Source of the DNA: SIAJ01 sp036266155 | GTDB taxonomy: Bacteria > Planctomycetota > Planctomycetia > Gemmatales > Gemmataceae | Direction of reading: 5' to 3' | Length of the DNA stretch: 61,279 nt | Assembly: GCA_036266155.1 (NCBI GenBank) | Contig: DATANR010000366.1 | Location: forward strand, 1 to 61,279 | Shown here: positions 7,990 to 16,456 of the stretch, piece by piece | Layout: each line of letters starts with the position of its first letter | Position numbering within the stretch: position 1 is the stretch's first letter | Notes under the pieces: model-generated | The model's input: the letters and a program-made list of their open reading frames with translations, nothing else | Databases searched by the model: none | Told to the model about the DNA's origin: nothing | Position numbers and translations under genes: made by a program

Positions 7990-8568
7990 GTGGTCGAGTC
8001 GCGGGACAAGCTACTCAACGTTCCCAACATCCTGACGATCAGTCGCATTCCGCTGACCGTGCTCCTGTGCGTCTTTATCCACATGCGCCTTTGGCCCGCG
8101 GCGCTGGTGACATTCGCCGTCGCATCGATCACCGACTGGATCGACGGTTGGTGGGCCCGCAAATTCAACCAAACGTCGACGTTCGGCCGCGTTTTTGATC
8201 CGCTGACGGACAAGATCCTGCTTGGCAGTGCTTTCATTTTCCTGGTGCCCGTGACCGAATCGGCGATGGAAGCGTGGATGGCCGCCGTGGTCATTGGCCG
8301 CGAACTGTTGATCACCGGCATCCGCGGATATGTCGAATCGATGGGTAAGAAGTTCGGCGCCGACTGGTTTGGCAAGCTGAAGACGATTCTGCAATGCCTG
8401 TGGTTGTTGGCTGTGTTGTTGTTCCTGACGCTCGACCAACCGGAGTCAGGCGATCTTGTGCAGGCGGTCAAGATGCTGCATTTCGGCCTGCTCTATGCCA
8501 TGCTCGCGGCGACGGTGCTCAGCGGATTGCAATACATTGCAAGAGCTGCGCGACTCATGGTGCAATGA
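7990..8568 (+). CDS. pgsA: CDP-diacylglycerol--glycerol-3-phosphate 3-phosphatidyltransferase
   Basis: This 192-residue membrane enzyme makes phosphatidylglycerol phosphate from CDP-diacylglycerol and glycerol 3-phosphate. The CDP-alcohol phosphatidyltransferase motif DGxxARx8GxxxDxxxD is complete: DWIDGWWARKFNQTSTFGR followed by VFDPLTD (near residues 49-73). Several hydrophobic helices follow. The start is GTG, 9 bases after the rimO stop. The rimO-pgsA order is common in bacteria and supports both assignments. Confidence 0.9.
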   Translation: MVESRDKLLNVPNILTISRIPLTVLLCVFIHMRLWPAALVTFAVASITDWIDGWWARKFNQTSTFGRVFDPLTDKILLGSAFIFLVPVTESAMEAWMAAVVIGRELLITGIRGYVESMGKKFGADWFGKLKTILQCLWLLAVLLFLTLDQPESGDLVQAVKMLHFGLLYAMLAATVLSGLQYIARAARLMVQ

Positions 8569-8753
8569 AATGAAACCTGTCGGGGGGGGTGTGGCAAAAC
8601 GGTGGCGATCTTGGCGACCTTACCCATTTCCTTCGGGAAAACTGCAGTTTTCATAAAAGGAAGATCGCCAACTTGAGCGGCGATAGAGGGTGAGCGCCTT
8701 CCGGATTTAGTCGCAAAACATGGACAAAACCGGACAGCCGGTACAACGTCACC

Positions 8754-9815
8754 ATGTCCACCAGCAACACGCTTGGCGTCGCCATCGTCGGCACCGGGAT
8801 GATCGCCCGGTTTCACGTCCGCGCACTGGCCGATGTGCCGGGCACTCGCCTCGCCGCTCTGGTCACGCGCAGCCCGGCCAACGCGGAAAAACTGATCGCC
8901 GAAACCGCATCGACTGCGGTCCCCGTGTTCACGGATCTTGGACACGCACTCAAGCAGCCGGACGTTGACGTCGTCATCGTCACGACGCCGAGCGGAGCCC
9001 ATCTGGAACCGGCCGTGGCCGCCGCGAACGCAGGGAAGCATGTCGTCGTCGAGAAACCACTGGAGATCACGCTGGAGCGTTGCGACCGCATCATCGACGC
9101 GTGCGACCGCAACAAGGTCAAGCTTTGCACGATCTTCCCATCGCGCTTTCACGATGCCAACGTGGCGCTCAAACAAGCGGTTGACGGCGGTCGCTTCGGT
9201 CGGCTCACGCTCGGCGAGACCACGTGTAAATGGTGGCGTACGCAAGCCTATTACGATGAGGGCGGTTGGAAAGGCACGCAGGCCCTCGACGGCGGCGGGG
9301 CGTTGATGAATCAGGCGATCCACAACGTCGATTTGCTCTTGTGGATGATGGGCGACGTCACCCACGTGACCGGCTTCACGGCGATGTTGGCACACGAACG
9401 GATCGAAGTCGAGGACACGGCCGTCGCGTGCCTGAAATTCAAGAACGGCGCTCTCGGCGTGATCCAGGCGACGACAAGTGTGTTTCCCGGTCTGCCCAAA
9501 ACGATCGGCATCCACGGTGACCGCGGTACGGCCGTCATCGAGCAGGAGGACATTCTGCGGTGGGAATTCGCTACGACGACAGCCGACGATGCCAGAATCA
9601 AAGAACAATTTGCCCAGCGAATTGGCGCGTCAGGTGGTTCCAGCGATCCCAAGGCAATCTCGCATCAAGGGCATGCCCGGCAACTTGCCGACTTTGTTTA
9701 CGCCATCCAAACCAACTCGCAGCCTCGCATCGATGGTCGCGAAGGCCGCCGAGCCGTTGCGGTAATCTGTGCAATCTACGAATCCATGCGGACCGGCAGG
9801 GTCGTCGCGCTCTAA
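8754..9815 (+). CDS. Gfo/Idh/MocA-family oxidoreductase (cytoplasmic)
   Basis: This 353-residue NAD(P)-dependent sugar or polyol oxidoreductase begins with a Rossmann motif VAIVGTGMIARFH. The EKP triad motif is VVVEKPLEITLE (near 100), and the catalytic-region motif is NQAIHNVDLLLWMMGDV (near 185). There is no signal peptide, unlike the secreted relative at 56339. Its stop lies two bases before the start of the LpxL-like acyltransferase, so the two are probably co-translated. The lipid-A context makes a nucleotide-sugar dehydrogenase of the GnnA kind possible, but no partner aminotransferase of the GnnB type is seen nearby. The substrate is unknown. Confidence 0.9.
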   Translation: MSTSNTLGVAIVGTGMIARFHVRALADVPGTRLAALVTRSPANAEKLIAETASTAVPVFTDLGHALKQPDVDVVIVTTPSGAHLEPAVAAANAGKHVVVEKPLEITLERCDRIIDACDRNKVKLCTIFPSRFHDANVALKQAVDGGRFGRLTLGETTCKWWRTQAYYDEGGWKGTQALDGGGALMNQAIHNVDLLLWMMGDVTHVTGFTAMLAHERIEVEDTAVACLKFKNGALGVIQATTSVFPGLPKTIGIHGDRGTAVIEQEDILRWEFATTTADDARIKEQFAQRIGASGGSSDPKAISHQGHARQLADFVYAIQTNSQPRIDGREGRRAVAVICAIYESMRTGRVVAL

Positions 9816-9817
9816 CG

Positions 9818-10747
9818 ATGGCCAACAAGCCCCGCAACCGGTTCGTCGACTACGCTGTTTACGCTGCGGTCCGCGTCGTCGTTTGCGTGCTGCAGGCCGT
9901 GCCGTTGCGTGCGGCACTCGGCTTTGGCCGCTGTCTCGCGTTGCTCGCCTATCAGTTCGACAAGCGTCATCGCGAAGTCGCACGGGACAATCTTCGTCAT
10001 GCTTTCCCGGAACGGTGCGCCGATCCCGTCGAGTGCGACCGTCTCGTGCGCGCTTGTTACACGCACTACTGCACGATGGCGATCGAGATCGCGTGGATGC
10101 CACGCCGCATGCATCTCTACAATTGGCGCGGCATGGGCACGCCGACGCATTTTGAACGGATCGTCGCGCCAATCCTCGGCGATCGAGCCGCGTTGCTGGT
10201 GACCGCGCACTACGGTAACTGGGAAGTAGCTGGCTACGTGACCGGTGTTGTCGGCATCAAGAGTGCTGCAATCGCTCGGGAGCTTGACAACCCGCACCTC
10301 GATCATTTTCTGCAGAAATTCCGGCAAAAGACGGGGCAAGCGATCCTCTCAAAAACCGGAGATTACGACCGCATCAACGCCGTTTTGGCCAATGGCGGCA
10401 TCATCGCCACGCTCGGCGACCAGGATGCGGGGCCGAAGGGGATGTTCGTCGACTTCTTCAATCGGCCCGCTTCGACACACAAGGCCGTCGCCATTCTCGC
10501 GATGGAGCATGATGCGGTCATGGTCGTGATGGGCGTGCCACGGATTGGCTCGCCCATGAAGTTCGCGCTCAACATTGAAGAAGTGATCGACCCGCGTGAT
10601 TACGCCGAGCGACCGGATGCGGTACGCGCGATCACGGCCCGCTTTACGCAAGCCATCGAGCGGCTCGTGCGCCAGCATCCCGAGCAATACTTTTGGCTGC
10701 ACCGCCGCTGGAAACACCAGCCGCCGGTTCGCAAAGCCAGGTCTTGA
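9818..10747 (+). CDS. LpxL/HtrB-family lipid A lauroyl-type acyltransferase
   Basis: This 309-residue inner-membrane acyltransferase transfers a secondary acyl chain to a lipid A precursor in the LpxL family. An N-terminal membrane anchor (AVYAAVRVVVCVLQAVPL) is followed by RHREVARDNLRHAFPE, typical of the family. The catalytic HX4D/E motif is in LVTAHYGNWEVAG (near 130). Then comes LGDQDAGPKGMFVDFF, which binds the acyl donor. The open frame reaches upstream to 9560, but ATG 9818, right after the preceding stop, gives the normal family N-terminus. Its presence implies a lipid A-type outer membrane. Confidence 0.9.
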   Translation: MANKPRNRFVDYAVYAAVRVVVCVLQAVPLRAALGFGRCLALLAYQFDKRHREVARDNLRHAFPERCADPVECDRLVRACYTHYCTMAIEIAWMPRRMHLYNWRGMGTPTHFERIVAPILGDRAALLVTAHYGNWEVAGYVTGVVGIKSAAIARELDNPHLDHFLQKFRQKTGQAILSKTGDYDRINAVLANGGIIATLGDQDAGPKGMFVDFFNRPASTHKAVAILAMEHDAVMVVMGVPRIGSPMKFALNIEEVIDPRDYAERPDAVRAITARFTQAIERLVRQHPEQYFWLHRRWKHQPPVRKARS

Positions 10748-10801
10748 AGGCCGGTCGCTTTCGCGGACAATTCCACCATCCCGCCTCTCGGAGAACAAGC
10801 A

Positions 10802-11449
10802 ATGCTCCGCCGTCTCCCATTCGTCCTCTGCGTTCTCTGTGTCCCATCAATCCAAGCCGAAGACCCAAAGCCCAAAGTGCCCGAGTGGAAAACCCTCTTT
10901 GATGGCAAATCCCTAGACGGCTGGAAGAAGTCCTACGACCGCGGCTCCGGTAAGATTGAAGTAAAGGACGGTGCCATTGTGATGGGCGTCGGCGAGAAGA
11001 TGACCGGTGTTACCTATTCGAAGAACGACTTTCCGAAGACCGATTACGAAGTCACGTTCGAGGGCAAGCGCGTCGAGGGCCGCGACTTTTTCGCAACGGC
11101 CACTTTCCCGGTTGGCGACAGCTTTTGCTCGCTCGTGACCGGCGGTTGGGGCGGCATGGTCACGGGCATTTCCAGCATTAATGGGTCGGATGCGTCCGAA
11201 AACGAAACGACCGGTTCGACCGAGTTCAAGACTGGGCAATGGTACAAGTTCCGCGTGCGCGTCACCGCCAAGAAAATCGAAGCGTGGATCGGCGACGAGA
11301 AGGCCGTCGACGTTGAGCTAAAGGGCCGCAAGGTCAACACGCGCATCGAGTGCGAGGACTGTCAACCATTCGGTTTCTGCACGTGGGATACGACCGGTGC
11401 TGTACGCGAAATTAAGGTACGCAAGCTGACGGATGCGGAGAAAAAATAG
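10802..11449 (+). CDS. Secreted DUF1080 (3-keto-disaccharide hydrolase-like) protein
   Basis: This 215-residue protein has a Sec signal peptide (MLRRLPFVLCVLCVPSIQA, cut before EDPKP). The mature part is one DUF1080 domain, a concanavalin-like beta-sandwich, recognised by EWKTLFDGKSLDGWKKSYDR near its start and by GQWYKFRVRV and CTWDTTGAVREIKVR later. DUF1080 proteins are abundant in planctomycetes and some cleave 3-keto-glycosides. Binding only is also possible. GGAG upstream supports ATG 10802. It follows the acyltransferase by 54 bases on the same strand. Confidence 0.88.
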   Translation: MLRRLPFVLCVLCVPSIQAEDPKPKVPEWKTLFDGKSLDGWKKSYDRGSGKIEVKDGAIVMGVGEKMTGVTYSKNDFPKTDYEVTFEGKRVEGRDFFATATFPVGDSFCSLVTGGWGGMVTGISSINGSDASENETTGSTEFKTGQWYKFRVRVTAKKIEAWIGDEKAVDVELKGRKVNTRIECEDCQPFGFCTWDTTGAVREIKVRKLTDAEKK

Positions 11450-11513
11450 GTTGACCTTGACTGGGCCGTCGGCAGTCGAGTAACTGCGAGCCAATTTCGC
11501 AGTCTCGATTGGG

Positions 11514-12671
11514 ATGCCGCCCGTGGTACGCCGAAGCTGGGTTTTGTTCGCATTGGTGGTGCTGGCCGCGCCCGTCTACGGGCAACCGGCGCCCGACACA
11601 ACGGTCGTACCGGCACCCTCGCCGCCGTCAACCGCGCCGCCGCCTGCCGACGACGCTACGCGATTACACCCTGTATGGTCGTCTGCGAATTCTGAATCGC
11701 CTGCTGCGACGTTTCTCCGGGCGATGGAGCCAGGCTTGTTTCTCGACGGCTCCATCGGCGCCGTCTTTCCGTCTTTGCATGGCCGACGTTGGCCGACGCC
11801 CGGCTACGTTCCCAACATCCCCTGGCGTTATCCCGCGCTCGATGGTGGCCGGCTCAAGCAGTACGACATTTCGACCGATGACGGCGTCACGAACGGCGTG
11901 ATCGGCGGCAACTTCTTGATTGGTTACCGGCTCGACGGCGGTTGGGGCGAGGTTGCCGTCAACGTCCACGGAGTGAGCGGCGACGCGCAGACGCTGCGAA
12001 GCAATGGCGATCCGCTGGCCGATGCTTATGCGGCCGCGCTATACAAGTTCGGCGGTAGCGTCGGTGGTATGGCCATCGCGGCCAACAAATCGCTCAATAC
12101 CGAATCGGGTGTGTTCGATCCGCTGGGCGCCGCATTGAGCGGCACGAGCCTCTCCGCGTACGCCGTCGACTTCACATACGGCAGCGCCTATACGGGATTG
12201 CCGTTTGTCGACTTGCGCTGGGCTATGGGCGCTCGGTTCGGTGTTCTCGATTCTTACGACGCGATCAAGAGCCGTGACATCGAGTCGCGCACCGACACGC
12301 ACTTCAACGGCGTCGGCCCGATGATCGCGATCACCGCCGACTGGATTCTGGCACGCTCAGGCAACGCCGGCACGTTGTCCCTGTTGACGAGAGTTGACAG
12401 TTCGCTGCTCTATGGGCGAACGCGTCAGATCGATCGGGAAACTACGGGCGGTTTGTTGCCCTGGGGATATCAGTACGTGTCGCTCGAGGCCAATCGGATC
12501 GTGCCGACCACCGCTTTCGATGTCGCCCTGGTCGGGCGTTTCTATGATCCGCGCGTCGCTGTGTTGGCGGGCTACCGTTACGAGAATTGGAAGGGCGTGG
12601 GCGGCGTCGGCGTCTCTGATTGGGACTTAATGACGCACACTGTATATGTCGGTTTGCAATTCAACTATTGA
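11514..12671 (+). CDS. Putative outer-membrane beta-barrel protein (BBP7-like)
   Basis: This 385-residue protein has a signal peptide (VLFALVVLAAPVYGQ) and a Pro/Ala-rich linker near residues 24-50. The body consists of alternating aromatic beta strands (IGYRLDGGWGEVAVNV, VDFTYGSAYTGLPFVDLRWA, GYRYENWKG), and the last residues, TVYVGLQFNY, fit a C-terminal barrel strand ending in an aromatic. Planctomycetes carry many such proteins in the BBP7 group. I cannot confirm the exact family. It is probably an outer-membrane or surface protein. Confidence 0.6.
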   Translation: MPPVVRRSWVLFALVVLAAPVYGQPAPDTTVVPAPSPPSTAPPPADDATRLHPVWSSANSESPAATFLRAMEPGLFLDGSIGAVFPSLHGRRWPTPGYVPNIPWRYPALDGGRLKQYDISTDDGVTNGVIGGNFLIGYRLDGGWGEVAVNVHGVSGDAQTLRSNGDPLADAYAAALYKFGGSVGGMAIAANKSLNTESGVFDPLGAALSGTSLSAYAVDFTYGSAYTGLPFVDLRWAMGARFGVLDSYDAIKSRDIESRTDTHFNGVGPMIAITADWILARSGNAGTLSLLTRVDSSLLYGRTRQIDRETTGGLLPWGYQYVSLEANRIVPTTAFDVALVGRFYDPRVAVLAGYRYENWKGVGGVGVSDWDLMTHTVYVGLQFNY

Positions 12672-12674
12672 CGC

Positions 12675-13073
12675 CTACACTCGGTATCGGCCATCGCGTT
12701 CGGGATCGTATTTCGATCCCCATTGTAATATCTCAATGCGGTTACCGTCCGGATCGTGAATAAAGAATCGATCGGCGCCGGGAATCTTGACGGTCTCGTC
12801 AATGCGCAAGCCGCGACTCACACATTGAGCCCGAGCGGCCGCGATGTCGGAAACGTGCAAGCAGAAATGCCGTGGGCTGATCGTGTCCGGCGTGGGCTTC
12901 TGCAGCAGATGCAGATAGGCGCCGCCGAGATCGTACCAGAGGGCGACGAAGTCAAAAGTTCTCGGAGCCGGGATCTCGCATAGGCCGAGCGTTTCACCAT
13001 AGAAACGTCGACTGGCCGCAACGTCGGTAATGATGACGGAACAATGATCGATGTGGGTGACCGGCAAGCCCAT
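12675..13073 (-). CDS. VOC-superfamily (glyoxalase/bleomycin-resistance fold) protein
   Basis: This 132-residue single VOC module has metal-ligand positions His in THIDHCSVIITDV (N-terminus), His in SPRHFCLHVSDIA (middle) and Glu in PDGNRIEILQW (end). It could be a metal-dependent lyase, epimerase or dioxygenase. The open frame extends to 13112, but ATG 13073 sits four bases after the upstream crotonase stop and gives the normal VOC start. It is the third gene of the minus-strand operon beginning at 15358. The substrate is unknown. Confidence 0.82.
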   Translation of the reverse strand: MGLPVTHIDHCSVIITDVAASRRFYGETLGLCEIPAPRTFDFVALWYDLGGAYLHLLQKPTPDTISPRHFCLHVSDIAAARAQCVSRGLRIDETVKIPGADRFFIHDPDGNRIEILQWGSKYDPERDGRYRV

Positions 13074-13077
13074 CGCC

Positions 13078-13965
13078 TCATCCCTTCTGGCGCTTGGCAA
13101 AGAACTCGGCAATCAACTGTTGCGCGTCCGCGCTCGTTGCCAGCCTTTGGAACGCTTCCGTCTCCAGGCGGATGCCGGCGGCCAGATCAGTGAGTGCACC
13201 TTCCAAAACGACCTTTAGCGCCGCGATTGCCGCGGGTCGTTGCGGTGCGTCGAGCACGTCGAACGTGTGCCGCGTCTCTGCAAGGAATTCGGCGGCGGGC
13301 AGCAAATCGGCGGGAACCGCAGACGTCTTGATGTGCCGCATCTCGCGCCAATCGCCCGTGTCGATCCAGCGTCGAGCGGATTCGATCAACGTTTGGGACG
13401 GAACCGTCTCATCGATCAGATCGTCCGGCGGCGGGTCGCTCTCCTCGTAGCTTTCGCCGGACAGCATTCGCTCAATCGCTTCTTCGGGGCCGATCAACCG
13501 TGGCAGTCGTTGCGTGCCGCCCCAGCCGGGGATAAGGCCGAGCTTGATCTCGGGGAGGCCGAGCTGCACCTTCGGATGCGTGCCGCAGATGCGAAAATCG
13601 CACGCGAGCGCCACCTCCAATCCGCCGCCGAGTGCAGCGCCGTCAATTAACGCGACTGTTGGGAAGGGCAGTTCTTCAAGCGTGTGCAACACACGGTGGC
13701 CCAGATCGATGAGCGTGCGAATACGATCGGGCTCGCCGGACGCCAGTTCCTTGAGATCAGCGCCTGCGATGAAGATGCCCGGCTTGGCGCTCTCAAGGAG
13801 CAAGCCGGTGACGCCGGGCCGATGCGCGAGATCATCCAGCCGTTGGCCAAACTCGGTCCACAGAGCTGGTGAAAGGACGTTTGCCCGGCTGCCCGGCTGG
13901 TCGAACGTAAGTCGCGCGATGCCGTCGTCGATCGTCAATCGAATGGCTGCGTCACTCATCTGCAT
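13078..13965 (-). CDS. Enoyl-CoA hydratase/isomerase (crotonase) family protein
   Basis: This 295-residue crotonase-fold protein has the oxyanion-hole segment FIAGADLKEL (near 68) and GAALGGGLEVALACDFRI (near 110-127), with the first catalytic Glu position as Glu. The second is in GLPEIKLGLIPGWGGTQRLP, also Glu. Both acids being present fits an active enoyl-CoA hydratase. It ends with an extra ~90-residue helical region. ATG 13965 lies two bases after the stop of the upstream sugar transferase, and an alternative ATG is 13959. The operon with a sugar transferase is metabolically odd and may only reflect tight packing. Confidence 0.88.
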   Translation of the reverse strand: MQMSDAAIRLTIDDGIARLTFDQPGSRANVLSPALWTEFGQRLDDLAHRPGVTGLLLESAKPGIFIAGADLKELASGEPDRIRTLIDLGHRVLHTLEELPFPTVALIDGAALGGGLEVALACDFRICGTHPKVQLGLPEIKLGLIPGWGGTQRLPRLIGPEEAIERMLSGESYEESDPPPDDLIDETVPSQTLIESARRWIDTGDWREMRHIKTSAVPADLLPAAEFLAETRHTFDVLDAPQRPAAIAALKVVLEGALTDLAAGIRLETEAFQRLATSADAQQLIAEFFAKRQKG

Positions 13966-13966
13966 C

Positions 13967-15358
13967 TCAATACGCGTTCCGGTGGATCAATCCATTCCAC
14001 AGCGTCATCCACATGATGCGCAGGTCGAACAGCGGATTCCAGTGGACGATGTAATAGAGGTCGTACTGAATCCGGCGCCTGAGCGAGGTGTTGCCGCGCC
14101 AGCCGTTGACCTGGGCCCATCCCGTGATGCCGCACTTCACCGCGTGGCGGGCCATATAGCTCGGGATCGTCTTGCGGAATTTCTCGATGAATACCGGCCG
14201 TTCCGGACGCGGACCCACGACCGACATGTCGCCGCGCAGGACGTTGATGAACTGCGGCAGCTCGTCCAGGCTCGTCTTGCGCAAAAAGCCGCCGATCGAC
14301 GTCGTCCGGCTATCGCCCTTCTTCGCCCACACCGGGCCCGTCTTGGATTCCGAGTCCGTCGGCATCGAGCGGAACTTGAGCATGTTGAACGATCGGCCGT
14401 TGAGTCCGCACCGTTCCTGTTTGAAAAAGACAGACCCCTTGCTCGTGATTTTTACGGCGATGGCAATGATAAGCATCACCGGCGCCAGCACGAGCAATGC
14501 GAAGCATGCGAGGACGATGTCCATGGCGCGCTTGACGACGATGTTGACACCGTAATGCGGGCTCTCACGCAAGCCAACGATCGGCATACCTTCGAAAAAC
14601 GTCGTCGTCAGCGAAACGCCCGCGAGGTTCGGGATGTCAGCGACCAAGCGCACGTCAACGACTTCTTGTGACAACACATCGAACACATGGCGCGATTCGT
14701 CGAAGCGGTTCATCGGCAAGGCGATAAAGACGTGATCGACCTTGTACTTGCGAATCAGCGTCGGCAGATCGGAGACGCCGCCAAGGATGTCCAGATCGCT
14801 CGACCAGCGCGTCGGGTTGTCCTCGACGAAACCGACGTTGCGGAAGCCCATCCAGGTGGCGGAGCGCAATGCAGCCGCCGTCTTGCGTGCGGTTCGACCG
14901 GTGCCCACGATGACCGAGAACGATGGGTTGTAGCCGCGCCGGCGGAAATGGTGGACCGCCCACCAAGTCAAACGTCGATTGACGAGCACAGCCACAAATG
15001 ACAGTCCCGCGAAGAGGGCCATGGCGCCGCGGGAGACGTATTCATCCTGCAGAAAGAACGCGCCGCCGGTGATCAGTAGGACGAGCAGCGGCACGCCCTT
15101 GAACGTCGTCCACAGATCTTCGCGGAGCCGACGCAGGCGGTGGATTTCGTAGTTCTTCGTGAGCCAGAACGCGATGGCCGCGAGCGCCATCACGATCGGC
15201 AAATCGTCGCGGCACCATTCGAAGGGGGGCTGTTCTTTGGGAACGGGGAACAGACCCGAGAAACGCAGGTAATAGGCCCCGATCCATGCGGCGCCGACCG
15301 TGACGACGTCGCACAGGCAAATCCAAGCCGCGAGAGTTTGGCTGCGCCGCTTGATCAT
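13967..15358 (-). CDS. Polyprenyl-phosphate sugar-1-phosphate transferase (WcaJ/undecaprenyl-phosphate glucose phosphotransferase type)
   Basis: This 463-residue inner-membrane enzyme starts exopolysaccharide repeat-unit assembly by moving a hexose-1-phosphate onto undecaprenyl phosphate. Four N-terminal TM helices (residues ~10-135) lead to a CoA-binding-like Rossmann region (SFSVIVGTGRTARKTAAALR). A fifth helix (VLACFALLVLAPVMLIIAIA) then precedes the catalytic domain with FFKQERCGLNGRSFNMLKFR, LRKTSLDELPQFINVLRGDM and VGPRPERPVF. GITGWAQVNGWRG completes the signature. It is full length and is the first gene of the 15358-12675 operon. Substrate sugar unknown. Confidence 0.93.
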   Translation of the reverse strand: MIKRRSQTLAAWICLCDVVTVGAAWIGAYYLRFSGLFPVPKEQPPFEWCRDDLPIVMALAAIAFWLTKNYEIHRLRRLREDLWTTFKGVPLLVLLITGGAFFLQDEYVSRGAMALFAGLSFVAVLVNRRLTWWAVHHFRRRGYNPSFSVIVGTGRTARKTAAALRSATWMGFRNVGFVEDNPTRWSSDLDILGGVSDLPTLIRKYKVDHVFIALPMNRFDESRHVFDVLSQEVVDVRLVADIPNLAGVSLTTTFFEGMPIVGLRESPHYGVNIVVKRAMDIVLACFALLVLAPVMLIIAIAVKITSKGSVFFKQERCGLNGRSFNMLKFRSMPTDSESKTGPVWAKKGDSRTTSIGGFLRKTSLDELPQFINVLRGDMSVVGPRPERPVFIEKFRKTIPSYMARHAVKCGITGWAQVNGWRGNTSLRRRIQYDLYYIVHWNPLFDLRIMWMTLWNGLIHRNAY

Positions 15359-15464
15359 GGAGTTTCCGCGGTGGCGATCTACCTTCTAACAGTCGTGGGC
15401 ATGCGGGTCAAGGATCGAACGAATTCTCATTCCGAAACTGCCAATCAGTTTCTGAGATTGCCAT

Positions 15465-15504
15465 CAGAGATTGCCAACCCCCTTCCACTGGTTGGCAATC
15501 TCTG
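15465..15504. terminator. Hairpin between the sigma-like gene and the sugar transferase
   Basis: Perfect 15-base arms (15465-15479 CAGAGATTGCCAACC and 15490-15504) enclose a 10-base loop. It lies between the 3' end of the minus-strand gene ending at 15614 and the start of the next minus-strand gene at 15358. No T-tract follows on either strand. Confidence 0.55.
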
Positions 15505-15613
15505 GTCGAAAAATCACCCGCAGTTTGTTGTAGGCCATCGAGTTGCGGCGAAAATCGTATCTTCGAAATTCTAGCGCCCGGAACCCCCAGTTTTCGACCG
15601 CCAATGCCTGCAA

Positions 15614-16456
15614 TCACGAGTTTCGAAACCACGTCGAGACGGCCCAAGTCACCAATCCAATAACAATTGTACAAGCAACGAGGAAAGCGATTGTCACTGC
15701 CCATTCGCGGCCCGTGATGCCTCGACGTTTGGGCTTCGGCAGTTCCGGCAATGCGGGAGCCCCGCCGTATTGCCACGTCAGTTCGGCGATGAGTGCGGCG
15801 TGACGGTGGTAGTGGACCTGCGCTGCCGCATCTGCCAGGAGCAGCGTTTCTAACACGAGTCGGCCATCCTCGGAGATCGTGCCATCGAATAGCTGGTCTG
15901 CCATTCGGCCCAAATCGGTCGCGCCGCCGGGCGGCTCCAGACCGGTGTCCGGTAGGTCCTGACGCAACGCGGACACGAGGCTCGCATGGAGCGACGCGAG
16001 GTCACGGGCAACGGCAGTAGCCGATTGATTCTCCGCAAGCGCGATTTGGTCGCCGCGTAGACCAAGCTCATAACGTCGGCGAACCAACTCGCGTTCCGGC
16101 GGCGGGAGTTGCTTCAAGATCTGCGCGAGAACCGCGGGCCGCGTCTCGGATTGATGGAGAATCGGCCCCGCCGAATCGGCAAGCTGGCGGAACAGGTCGT
16201 CCGAGAACGGCAACGGCGACTGACCCTGCCGGCGTTCGACCGCAACCTGCCGCGCGATCCGCTCGGCCCAGTCGGCCGTGTTCGTTGCGGGCGATTCGCT
16301 CGCATGTTCCGCCAGGCGCACCATCGTTTCGCGCAACGCCGCATCGGCATCCTTCGCGGCTGGCAGCAAGGCACGCAAGTAGACGGCCAATCGCCGATGG
16401 TACTTGCCCACGAGAGCGTCGACGGCAGCGGGGTCGGCCACAGGTCGCTCCGTCAT
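15614..16456 (-). CDS. Sigma-70-like protein fused to an anti-sigma-type segment and a C-terminal TM helix
   Basis: This is 280 residues from ATG 16456, whose ATGA overlaps the stop of the upstream dehydrogenase. Residues ~12-85 resemble a weak sigma region 2 (YLRALLPAAKDADAALRETM). Residues ~114-165 resemble region 4 (LKQLPPPERELVRRRYELGL then AENQSATAVARDLASL). Next, LETLLLADAAAQVHYHRHAA (near 203-222) matches the short helix pattern found at the N-terminus of planctomycete FecR/anti-sigma proteins. A TM helix (WAVTIAFLVACTIVIGLVTW) sits 5-6 residues from the end. So sigma-like, anti-sigma-like and membrane parts lie on one chain. DNA-binding activity is unproven. Confidence 0.65.
   Translation of the reverse strand: MTERPVADPAAVDALVGKYHRRLAVYLRALLPAAKDADAALRETMVRLAEHASESPATNTADWAERIARQVAVERRQGQSPLPFSDDLFRQLADSAGPILHQSETRPAVLAQILKQLPPPERELVRRRYELGLRGDQIALAENQSATAVARDLASLHASLVSALRQDLPDTGLEPPGGATDLGRMADQLFDGTISEDGRLVLETLLLADAAAQVHYHRHAALIAELTWQYGGAPALPELPKPKRRGITGREWAVTIAFLVACTIVIGLVTWAVSTWFRNS

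Noticed and set aside
8493..9608. 371-codon minus-strand frame over pgsA end and the Gfo/Idh gene
   Set aside because: The plus-strand genes have complete family motifs, and the minus frame has none.
13514..14671. 385-codon plus-strand frame over the crotonase and sugar transferase genes
   Set aside because: Opposite-strand shadow of two certain genes; Arg/His-rich with no motif.
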